Below are positions 1 to 6,260 of a stretch of 7,437 bases of DNA, in pieces. Numbering within the stretch: the stretch's first letter is position 1; each line of letters begins with the position of its first letter. The notes below the pieces were generated by a model that was not told the origin of the DNA, searched no databases, and saw nothing but the letters and a program-made list of their open reading frames with translations. Source of the stretch: Candidatus Omnitrophota bacterium. GTDB taxonomy: Bacteria > Omnitrophota > Gorgyraeia > Duberdicusellales > 4484-171. The stretch spans positions 1 through 7,437 of the forward strand of contig JAGLSH010000032.1 in assembly GCA_023135855.1 (NCBI GenBank). The letters are read 5' to 3'. Made by a program: the position numbers and the translations under genes.

Positions 1-192
1 TATTGCGATGGTCAAGTTTTGGTTACCTATGATTTTCTTGGTCTCTATAAAGAGAAGAAACCTAGATTTGTAAGGGTTTATGCTGATCTTTCCCAAGAAA
101 TAATTAAGGCAACCAATCTTTTCGTTAAGGATGTAAAAAATGGTAAATTTCCAAATAAACTTGAGAGTTTTTCAGGAAAAAAGAAAAAATAG
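1..192 (+). CDS. panB: 3-methyl-2-oxobutanoate hydroxymethyltransferase, C-terminal end (partial)
   Basis: Only the last 63 codons are present, in frame from base 1 to the TAG at 190-192; the 5' part lies outside the window. The fragment starts YCDGQVLVTYDFLGL and continues with PRFVRVYADL, FVKDVKNGKFP and ESF. These match in order the C-terminal end of PanB as I recall it from Bacillus subtilis and E. coli (DGQVLV..D..G, PKFVK, EV..G.FP, HSF). PanB is a cytosolic TIM-barrel enzyme that transfers a hydroxymethyl group from 5,10-methylenetetrahydrofolate to 2-oxoisovalerate, giving ketopantoate for pantothenate and CoA synthesis. The metal-binding and catalytic residues are upstream and cannot be checked here. 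The protein ends in a short lysine tail (GKKKK). It is followed by a gap with promoter-like sequence, so it is probably not in the same transcription unit as the purine genes. Confidence 0.82.
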   Translation, partial: YCDGQVLVTYDFLGLYKEKKPRFVRVYADLSQEIIKATNLFVKDVKNGKFPNKLESFSGKKKK

Positions 193-223
193 CCTATTTT
201 AATTGACTTTTTGGCTATGTTTT
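184..223 (+). terminator. Possible weak intrinsic terminator after panB
   Basis: An inverted repeat pairs ATAGCC (189-194, containing the panB stop codon) with GGCTAT (213-218) around an 18-base A+T-rich loop. A-run 184-188 can extend the stem against TTTT at 220-223 with one unpaired G at 219. The stem is short, the loop long and the T-run interrupted, so this is at best a weak terminator. The putative purB -35 box (203-208) lies inside its loop. Confidence 0.3.
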
Positions 224-231
224 GATAGTAT
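203..231 (+). promoter_or_regulatory. Putative sigma-70 promoter for the purine operon
   Basis: TTGACT at 203-208 matches five of six bases of the -35 consensus. It is followed after 17 bases by TAGTAT at 226-231, which matches four of six -10 bases and is preceded by TG at 223-224 with one base between, as in an extended -10. Transcription would start near 238, giving a leader of about 55 bases before purB. A weaker alternative uses TTGATA (222-227) and TAAGAT (247-252, also with an upstream TG), but its 19-base spacing is poor. I see no purine riboswitch fold and no PurR operator that I recognise in this gap. Confidence 0.5.
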
Positions 232-280
232 ATATGCTCTTAATGATAAGATATATTTTTGACAAGATAGGTAAGATTAA

Positions 281-291
281 GAAGGAGTGAC
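281..291 (+). promoter_or_regulatory. Strong ribosome binding site that fixes the GTG start of purB
   Basis: GAAGGAG at 281-287 is a near-perfect Shine-Dalgarno and is followed after four bases (TGAC) by GTG at 292. No ATG lies between it and the conserved N-terminus. The other nearby GTG, at 287, runs into a TAG after three codons, so GTG 292 is the start. This is by far the best Shine-Dalgarno in the operon. Confidence 0.85.
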
Positions 292-1584
292 GTGGTAGAA
301 AGATATACACCTAAAGAAATTGGTAAAATTTGGAAGGACGAAGAGAAGTTCGAACGTTTTTTAAGAATTGAAGCCTTGCTCTGTGAAGCTTTAGAAAAGG
401 AAAAGAGAATACCTCAAGGTGTTAGTAAGGCCTTTAGTAAGGTAAAAATTTCTCCTCAGAAGATAAGAAAGATTGAAGAGAAAACTCACCATGATATCAT
501 TGCTTTTTTAAAACATATTTCTGGTCAACTTGGAGATAAAGCTCAATATTTACACATAGGTTTGACTTCGTCTGATCTTCTTGATACAACCTTAGCTTGG
601 CAGATAAAAGATGCTACTAAGATTATTTTGAAAGATCTTGATTTAGTCTTAGAAGAAGTTAAAAAGAAAGCTATTAAGTATAAAGATACGCTTTGTATGG
701 GCCGAACCCATGGTGTTCATGCTGAAATTTATAGTTTTGGTCTTAAATTTTTATATCTTTATAATGATTTAAACCATGAGCGTAGAATTTTAGCTGAAAG
801 TTTGAGCTATGTTGCTTGCGGTAAGGTTTCAGGGGCAGTAGGAACATTTGTTTATTTTCAGCCTAAAGTTGAAGATTATATTTGTAAAAAAATTGGTATA
901 AATAGAGCTAATATTTCTACTCAGATAGTTTCACGGGAGAGAATCGCTTATTACCTATTTATTCTTTCTTTGATTGGTTCTACTATTGAACGTTTTGCTA
1001 CGGAGATTAGACATTTGCATCGTAATGAAGTTGACGAGGTAAAAGAACCTTTTTATAAGGGCCAGAAAGGGTCGAGCGCTATGCCTCATAAGCAAAATCC
1101 AATTATTTGTGAAAGACTTTGTGGATTGGCCAGGCTATTAAGATCTAACGCAGCAGCCGCTTCAGAGAATATAAATCTTTGGCATGAGCGAGACATATCT
1201 CACTCATCAGTTGAAAGAGTAATCATACCTGATTCAACAATAACTGTAGACTATAGTTTACAAAAGTTTAAAGAAGTAATTAAAAATTTAAAGGTTAATC
1301 CTAAGAGCATGCTAAAGAATATTGAGCTTAATCGCGGTATTGTTTATTCACAGAAGGTGCTTATTAAGCTTATGGAAAAAGGATTATCTCGAATGGCCGC
1401 CTACGATCTTGTGCAAAAAGTGGCTTTAGGCGTTATAAATAAGAGTTCAAATTTTAGGGATGAAGCCCTAGCTTCAAAAGAGCTAGGAAAATTTTTAAAG
1501 AAAACAGAAATAGAAGCGATTTTTGACCCTTATACTTATTTAGTTAACGTAGATAAGATTTATAAAAGGTTTAAATTATTCTAA
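292..1584 (+). CDS. purB: Adenylosuccinate lyase
   Basis: PurB is a cytosolic homotetrameric lyase of the fumarase/aspartase superfamily. It releases fumarate from SAICAR (giving AICAR) and from adenylosuccinate (giving AMP). The 430-residue length is normal for the Bacillus-type enzyme. It matches that family from end to end: VERYTPKEIGKIW at the N-terminus, THHDIIAF (65-72), HIGLTSSD (88-95), GRTHGVHAE (137-145), SGAVGT (180-185), KGQKGSSAMPHKQNP (256-270), WHERDISHSSVER (297-309) and the C-terminal NVDKIYKRF. By alignment with B. subtilis PurB (offset of one), H67, H88 and H140 are active-site histidines, and S262 in the mobile signature loop is the likely catalytic base. The signature reads KQNP where KRNP is usual. 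The gene starts with GTG behind a strong ribosome binding site, is probably the first gene of the operon, and is separated from purL by 22 bases. Confidence 0.96.
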   Translation: MVERYTPKEIGKIWKDEEKFERFLRIEALLCEALEKEKRIPQGVSKAFSKVKISPQKIRKIEEKTHHDIIAFLKHISGQLGDKAQYLHIGLTSSDLLDTTLAWQIKDATKIILKDLDLVLEEVKKKAIKYKDTLCMGRTHGVHAEIYSFGLKFLYLYNDLNHERRILAESLSYVACGKVSGAVGTFVYFQPKVEDYICKKIGINRANISTQIVSRERIAYYLFILSLIGSTIERFATEIRHLHRNEVDEVKEPFYKGQKGSSAMPHKQNPIICERLCGLARLLRSNAAAASENINLWHERDISHSSVERVIIPDSTITVDYSLQKFKEVIKNLKVNPKSMLKNIELNRGIVYSQKVLIKLMEKGLSRMAAYDLVQKVALGVINKSSNFRDEALASKELGKFLKKTEIEAIFDPYTYLVNVDKIYKRFKLF

Positions 1585-1601
1585 TTTCCTTCCTTTTTTT
1601 T
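1566..1601 (+). terminator. Terminator-like hairpin plus T8 run between purB and purL
   Basis: AAATTA (1573-1578) and TAATTT (1582-1587) form a perfect six-base stem around a TTC loop that spans the purB stop codon. The arms extend with AAGG (1566-1569) against CCTT (1588-1591) if TTT at 1570-1572 bulges out. Two bases later comes a run of eight T (1594-1601). The shape is that of an intrinsic terminator, but eight of the ten pairs are A-T or the stem is interrupted, so it is probably weak. It could lower read-through from purB into purL, mark an mRNA 3' end, or be chance in A+T-rich DNA. Confidence 0.3.
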
Positions 1602-1606
1602 ATAAT

Positions 1607-2047
1607 ATGATTTGGAGAGTAGACGTATTTCCTAAGCAGAAAGAATTTTGTCCAAAAATCTTTTCGCAAATAAAAGATTTAGGGTTAGAGGGATCATTTC
1701 AAGTATATTCTAAAAAAGCCTACCTTATAGATGCTGATTTCAAACTTCAAGATATAGAAAAAATTGCTAATGAATTGTTGATTGACCCGGTGATTGAAGA
1801 ATATTCCTTAACTAAAGGTATATTTGAAAAAGCTCCTGCTCAAAATCAAATATTAATAGCTTATAACGCCGGAGTTTGTGATTCTGTAGCTCTATCCCTG
1901 GAGAAGGCTATAGGAGATCTTTCTTTAAATGTTAAAAGTGCAAGAATAGCTAAATTTTATGAATTTGAAGGCCTAAGTCAGGATCAAATAAATTATTTAG
2001 CCCCAAAGTTGCTCTTTAATCCTTTGATTGAACATATAATGGATTAT
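1607..2047 (+). other. Two tandem PurS-like domains encoded at the 5' end of purL
   Basis: Residues 1-68 and 80-147 of PurL resemble each other and the small subunit PurS (about 80 residues). Each has an opening beta strand (WRVDVF; ILIAYN), a helix ending in a DLxL turn, a middle strand (KKAYLIDA; AKFYEFEG) and a closing helix with the PurS-type ending. That ending is ANELLIDPVIEEY in repeat 1 and APKLLFNPLIEHI in repeat 2. In the large PurL of Salmonella the N-terminal domain is known to resemble a PurS dimer; here the same domain seems to be kept while the glutaminase remains separate. No stand-alone purS lies in the window. Confidence 0.7.
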
Positions 2048-4495
2048 AACAAAGCTAAAAACATCAATACTCTTGATGAGTTTGCTGGAAGTGATTATAA
2101 ATTTGAATTAGTGAATGTAGATATCCTTAATGCAGATGATGATAACCTTGTTGAAATTTCCAATAATGGGTGTTTATCTTTGAGCCTTGATGAGATGAAG
2201 ATAATTCAGAATTATTTTAAGTGTTTGAATAGAAATCCTACTGATTGTGAATTAGAAACTATGGCTACCCTTTGGTCAGAGCATTGCGCCCATAAGACTT
2301 TTCGGGGGATTATTGAATATGAGGAAAGAGATCAGAATAATGGCTTGATTAAAAAAGAGACAATTGATAATCTTCTTAAGTCAACCGTATTTAAAGCTAC
2401 CAAAGACATAGATTCTCCTTATTGTGTGTCAGTGTTTGCTGATAATTCAGGAGTAGTAGAGTTTGATGATAAGAATAATATTTGTTTTAAAGTAGAAACC
2501 CATAATCATCCTTCAAGCCTTGAACCTTATGGTGGGGCATCAACCGGCATCGGAGGAGTTATAAGAGATATTTTAGGTACTGGTTGTGGGGCTAAACCCT
2601 TTGGTTCTATTGATGTATTTTGCTTTGCACCTTGGGATATTTCACATGAAGATTTACCTAAAGGCTTACTTCATCCGAAGAGAGTGATGAAGGGAGTTAT
2701 AAAAGGAGTAAGAGATTATGGTAATCGCATGGGAATTCCTACTGTAGCTGGAGCAGTTCTTTTCGACCGGAGATTTCTAGGTAATCCTTTAGTTTATTGT
2801 GGGACCTTAGGCATTCTTCCTAAAGAGAAATCATTTAAATACCCTAAGCCAGGGAACTTAGTTATTCTTTGCGGAGCAAAGACTGGCCGGGATGGTATTC
2901 ATGGGGCAACATTTTCTTCCAAAGAGTTGGATGAACATACAGTGAACCTAACTAGCGCTGTTCAGGTTGGTAATCCTATTGAAGAGAAGAAATTAACTGA
3001 AGCAATTTTGCGAGCACGAGATAAAGATTTATTTAATGCCATAACTGATTGTGGTGCTGGGGGAATCTGCAGCGCCATAACTGAATTAGGAGAAGAGTGT
3101 GGTGTTAAAGTAGACTTAGATAAAGTTCCTCTAAAATATCGAGGTTTAAGTTATACTGAGGTCTGGATATCTGAATCCCAAGAACGGATGGTTTTTTTTA
3201 CTGATCAAAGCAATCTCAAAGAATTAAAAGAAATTTTTAAAGAAGAAGATGTAGAAATTAGTGTAGTTGGTAAAGTTACTGATAATAAAAAATTAGTGCT
3301 TTGCTATGAAGGTAATAAAGTCGGCGAGCTAGATATGGATTTTATATTTAATCTACCGCGCTTGGACAAGAAAGCAGTCTGGATAGAAAGGGCAGAGAAT
3401 AATCAAAAGTTAGAAGAAAAAGATAATTATGATGATGATTTTAAACAAATGCTTTCTGCTCCCAATGTTGCTTGCAAAGATTGGGTTTTACGTGAGTATG
3501 ATCATGAGGTCCAGGCTGGATCAGTAACTAAAGCTATTCATGGTATAGATAATGAGGCCGTGAACGATGCGGCAATTTTGCGGCCTGATTTTAAAAGTGA
3601 TAAGTGCGTAGCCATAGGATTAGGGATTAATCCTTTTTATTCTGATTTTGATCCTTATTGGATGGCAGCTTCTGCCATAGATGAGGCCTTAAGAAATGTA
3701 GTTGCTACTGGTGGAAGGTTAGATAAAACTTTTATTCTTGATAATTTTAGCTGGGGTTCACCCCAGAATGAACTTGTTTTAGGGGCTCTAGTGAGAGCGT
3801 CAAAGGCTTGTTATGATTTTTCTACTTACTTTGGTGTTCCTTTTATTTCAGGTAAGGATAGCCTTTATAATGAATATATGGTTGGAGATAAGCACATATC
3901 TATTCCCGGTACTTTGCTTATCTCAGCGATGTCAATAATTCCTAACTGGAGAAAGGTTATAACTAGTAGCTTTAAAAATAGTGGTAATCTTATATATATT
4001 ATTGGCAAAACAAAGCCTGAGTTAGGCGGTTCAGAATATTTTAGAAGCCTGAATTTAGATCAAGGATTGGTTCCTAAAGTAGATAAAGAGCAAGCATTGG
4101 CTAACTTTACTAACCTTAGTAGTGCTATAGATAAAGGATTAGTGGCTTCTTGCCATGATTTATCAGAAGGTGGTTTATCGGTAGCAATTTCTGAGATGTG
4201 CATAGGTTCAAAGAAAGGCGCAAATATATTTTTAGCTGAGGCTCCTCAAGAGGGAAACATACTTGATTATGAGATTTTATTTTCAGAGTCACCTTCAAGA
4301 TTTTTAGTTGAGATTACTAAAGATAACAAAGATGCTTTTGAAGGAGAATTAGCTAAAGTTAACTTTGGCTTAATTGGTTGTGTGTCTGGAGACAGAAGAG
4401 TAGTTGTTCATAATAAAAATTCTAAAGTGATAGCTAATTTAGAAATAGATGTTTTAAGAGAGTCTTGGAAAAAAACTTTTAAAAAATTTCGTTAA
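1607..4495 (+). CDS. purL: Phosphoribosylformylglycinamidine synthase, synthetase subunit with fused tandem PurS-like domains
   Basis: PurL uses ATP and ammonia from PurQ to convert FGAR to FGAM in the cytosol. The protein has 962 residues, against about 740 for Bacillus-type PurL and about 1300 for the E. coli form with built-in glutaminase. Order: PurS-like repeat 1 (about 1-68), PurS-like repeat 2 (about 80-147), linker (150-235) and two AIRS-type halves (about 275-560 and 630-935). Conserved motifs are LWSEHCAHKTFRG (222-234, with the family's SEHC histidine H226), KVETHNHPSSLEPYGGAS (295-312), GRDGIHGATFSS (427-438), DCGAGGICSA (481-490), DHEVQAGSV (632-640), SGKDSLYNEY (748-757) and CHDLSEGGLSVAISEM (849-864). 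The C-terminal glutaminase is absent and is supplied by purQ next door. ATG 1607 fits the start of the first PurS-like repeat, but there is no Shine-Dalgarno; the upstream bases are almost all pyrimidine. Function is very likely; the PurS assignment of the N-terminus rests on pattern similarity. Confidence 0.95.
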   Translation: MIWRVDVFPKQKEFCPKIFSQIKDLGLEGSFQVYSKKAYLIDADFKLQDIEKIANELLIDPVIEEYSLTKGIFEKAPAQNQILIAYNAGVCDSVALSLEKAIGDLSLNVKSARIAKFYEFEGLSQDQINYLAPKLLFNPLIEHIMDYNKAKNINTLDEFAGSDYKFELVNVDILNADDDNLVEISNNGCLSLSLDEMKIIQNYFKCLNRNPTDCELETMATLWSEHCAHKTFRGIIEYEERDQNNGLIKKETIDNLLKSTVFKATKDIDSPYCVSVFADNSGVVEFDDKNNICFKVETHNHPSSLEPYGGASTGIGGVIRDILGTGCGAKPFGSIDVFCFAPWDISHEDLPKGLLHPKRVMKGVIKGVRDYGNRMGIPTVAGAVLFDRRFLGNPLVYCGTLGILPKEKSFKYPKPGNLVILCGAKTGRDGIHGATFSSKELDEHTVNLTSAVQVGNPIEEKKLTEAILRARDKDLFNAITDCGAGGICSAITELGEECGVKVDLDKVPLKYRGLSYTEVWISESQERMVFFTDQSNLKELKEIFKEEDVEISVVGKVTDNKKLVLCYEGNKVGELDMDFIFNLPRLDKKAVWIERAENNQKLEEKDNYDDDFKQMLSAPNVACKDWVLREYDHEVQAGSVTKAIHGIDNEAVNDAAILRPDFKSDKCVAIGLGINPFYSDFDPYWMAASAIDEALRNVVATGGRLDKTFILDNFSWGSPQNELVLGALVRASKACYDFSTYFGVPFISGKDSLYNEYMVGDKHISIPGTLLISAMSIIPNWRKVITSSFKNSGNLIYIIGKTKPELGGSEYFRSLNLDQGLVPKVDKEQALANFTNLSSAIDKGLVASCHDLSEGGLSVAISEMCIGSKKGANIFLAEAPQEGNILDYEILFSESPSRFLVEITKDNKDAFEGELAKVNFGLIGCVSGDRRVVVHNKNSKVIANLEIDVLRESWKKTFKKFR

Positions 4496-4496
4496 A

Positions 4497-5249
4497 ATGA
4501 AACCAAACGCTTTGATAATCAGAACTGCCGGCATTAACTGTGATAAAGAGACTGAGTTTGCTTTTAATTCGGCTGGGGCAAAGACAGATCTCAAGCATAT
4601 AAGCTATGTAAAAGAGAAGAGTAAGTTGTCTGATTACCAGATAATTTGTATACCGGGAGGTTTTAGCTATGGCGATGATTTAGGGGCTGGAAAAATATTT
4701 TCTTTAGAGCTTCTTTGTTGGTTGAAGGATCAGCTAAAAGCTTTTATCGAAAAGGGAGGTTTAATACTTGGTATATGCAATGGTTTTCAAGTACTAGTAA
4801 AAACCGGAATACTGCCAGACCTGGATTTTAAGCAGAAAGTTACTTTAACTGATAATGATTCTGACCGTTTTGAAGATAGATGGGTTTACTTAAAAGTGGT
4901 ATCAGAGAATATTTGGTTAAAAGGTTTGCCAGAGATGATTAACCTACCAATTGCTCATGGTGAAGGAAAATTCTATACAGAAAGGAGTATTTTAGATAAA
5001 ATAGAGAGTAAATCTCAGGTGGCCCTAAGGTATGTTGACAGTTCTCTGAACCCAGCCGGATATCCTTTTAATCCTAATGGTTCGCTAAATGATATTGCTG
5101 GGATAACTGATGCTTCAGGTCGTGTTTTAGGAGTAATGCCACATCCTGAACGAAATATGTTTGAGCATCATTCGCCATTTTGGAGAGAAGAAAAAGTTGT
5201 GCCATTTGGTAGAGTATTTTTTGAAAATGCAGTAGATTATTTTATGTAG
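4497..5249 (+). CDS. purQ: Phosphoribosylformylglycinamidine synthase, glutaminase subunit
   Basis: PurQ is a class I glutamine amidotransferase that hydrolyses glutamine and passes ammonia to PurL. The triad is visible: nucleophile C94 in GICNGFQVL (92-100), H216 and E218 in MPHPERN (214-220). Other PurQ hallmarks are RTAGINCDKE (9-18), PGGFSYGDDLGAGKI (53-67) and PIAHGEGKFY (151-160). At 250 residues it is slightly longer than B. subtilis PurQ (about 227), mainly in the segment 176-205, which includes NPAGYPFNPNGSLNDIAGI. The ATG lies one base after the purL stop and the preceding bases (AAAAAATTTCGTTAA) hold no Shine-Dalgarno, so translation probably relies on ribosomes finishing purL. That coupling would suit two subunits of one complex. 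PurS function is presumably provided by the fused domains of PurL. Confidence 0.96.
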   Translation: MKPNALIIRTAGINCDKETEFAFNSAGAKTDLKHISYVKEKSKLSDYQIICIPGGFSYGDDLGAGKIFSLELLCWLKDQLKAFIEKGGLILGICNGFQVLVKTGILPDLDFKQKVTLTDNDSDRFEDRWVYLKVVSENIWLKGLPEMINLPIAHGEGKFYTERSILDKIESKSQVALRYVDSSLNPAGYPFNPNGSLNDIAGITDASGRVLGVMPHPERNMFEHHSPFWREEKVVPFGRVFFENAVDYFM

Positions 5250-5258
5250 GTAAAACTA

Positions 5259-6260
5259 ATGAGTAGAGTAACTTATAAAAAATCAGGTGTTGACATAAAG
5301 AAAGCTGACCAATTTGTTAAAGGAATGAAGAATATCTTTTCTCAAACCAAGCTTAACAAAGCTGCTGCTTTTGGGTCTTTGTTTAATTTTAAACCTTTAT
5401 TAAAAGGGTGTAAGGAGCCTATTTTGGTTTCTTCGACTGATGGTGTGGGAACAAAGTTATTGATAGCTCAGCAATCTAATATTCATAGCGGAGTAGGTAT
5501 AGATTTAGTAGCAATGAATGTTAATGATATTATTTGTCTAGGAGCGAAACCACTTTTTTTCTTAGATTATATTGCCTGTGGAAAATTAAATTCTAAAACC
5601 TTACTTAAAGTAGCAGCCGGGATTAATCAAGGTCTAAGGCAATCAGATTGTTTGCTTTTGGGTGGTGAAACTGCTGAGATGCCGGGTATGTATAAGGGAG
5701 AGGAATACGATTTAGCGGGATTTTGTGTAGGAGTAGTAGATAAGAAAAGAATAATCTCTGGTGATAAGATTAAACCCGGTAATTTAGTAATTGGTTTAGA
5801 GTCTTCAGGTCTGCATTCTAATGGATTTTCTTTAGTAAGAAAAGTTTTAGGTTCAGTTGGAGTTAAGAAATATGCAAAACAATTACTGAAGCCTACGCGA
5901 ATTTATGTAAAAGAAATACTTTCTTTAATTTCTTCTGGGAATAGAGCTTCAGCTATTAAAGGAATTGCTCATATTACTGGTGGAGCATTCTATAGCAAGG
6001 CTACAAAGGTTTTACCTAAAGGATTAGGTATGGTAATTAGTAAGAGGAGTTGGAAAGTTCCTTCAATCTTTAAAATTATTAAAGAAAAGGGCGAGATTTC
6101 TGATAAAGAAATGTATACAGTATTCAATATGGGGATAGGTATGATTTTGGTAGTAGATAAAAAATCTGTAAAGAACATTTTAACCGTTTTAAATAAAAGC
6201 TGCAAAACCCACCTTATTGGTGAAATTGTTAAATCAAGCAGAAGGATGAATTTGGTATGA
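5259..6260 (+). CDS. purM: Phosphoribosylformylglycinamidine cyclo-ligase (AIR synthetase)
   Basis: PurM closes the imidazole ring, converting FGAM to AIR with ATP, in the step after PurL/PurQ. It is a cytosolic homodimer. The 333 residues are close to the usual 340-350. Family motifs run in order: TYKKSGVDI (5-13), SSTDGVGTKL (58-67), GIDLVAMNVNDI (80-91), GAKPLFFLDYIA (95-106), LLGGETAEMPGMY (133-145), GLESSGLHSNGFSLVRK (179-195), HITGGAF (238-244) and MYTVFNMGIGM (285-295). The segment after HITGG is unusual: AFYSKATKVLP replaces the common GFYENIPRVLP type, and the usual MYRTFNMG reads MYTVFNMG. The ATG lies nine bases after the purQ stop with a weak AGGT (5248-5251) overlapping that stop. 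The TGA stop overlaps the purD start as ATGA. The shorter reverse-strand reading frame over its 3' end is a shadow. Confidence 0.95.
   Translation: MSRVTYKKSGVDIKKADQFVKGMKNIFSQTKLNKAAAFGSLFNFKPLLKGCKEPILVSSTDGVGTKLLIAQQSNIHSGVGIDLVAMNVNDIICLGAKPLFFLDYIACGKLNSKTLLKVAAGINQGLRQSDCLLLGGETAEMPGMYKGEEYDLAGFCVGVVDKKRIISGDKIKPGNLVIGLESSGLHSNGFSLVRKVLGSVGVKKYAKQLLKPTRIYVKEILSLISSGNRASAIKGIAHITGGAFYSKATKVLPKGLGMVISKRSWKVPSIFKIIKEKGEISDKEMYTVFNMGIGMILVVDKKSVKNILTVLNKSCKTHLIGEIVKSSRRMNLV

Noticed and set aside
259..264. Perfect -35 consensus TTGACA just before purB
   Set aside because: At 16-18 bases downstream there is only the Shine-Dalgarno sequence and no -10-like hexamer, and transcription would start inside purB.
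193..291. Purine riboswitch or PurR operator ahead of the purine operon
   Set aside because: The predicted leader is only about 55 bases and shows no three-way-junction core or recognisable operator; nothing beyond promoter, hairpin and ribosome binding site can be supported.
1601..1606. Perfect -10 consensus TATAAT directly before the purL ATG
   Set aside because: No -35-like box lies about 17 bases upstream, and a transcript would begin near 1613, after the purL start codon, with no suitable in-frame start soon after.
1607..1850. A separate purS gene before purL
   Set aside because: The PurS-like region is in one uninterrupted frame with the rest of PurL, with no stop or internal start signal between them.
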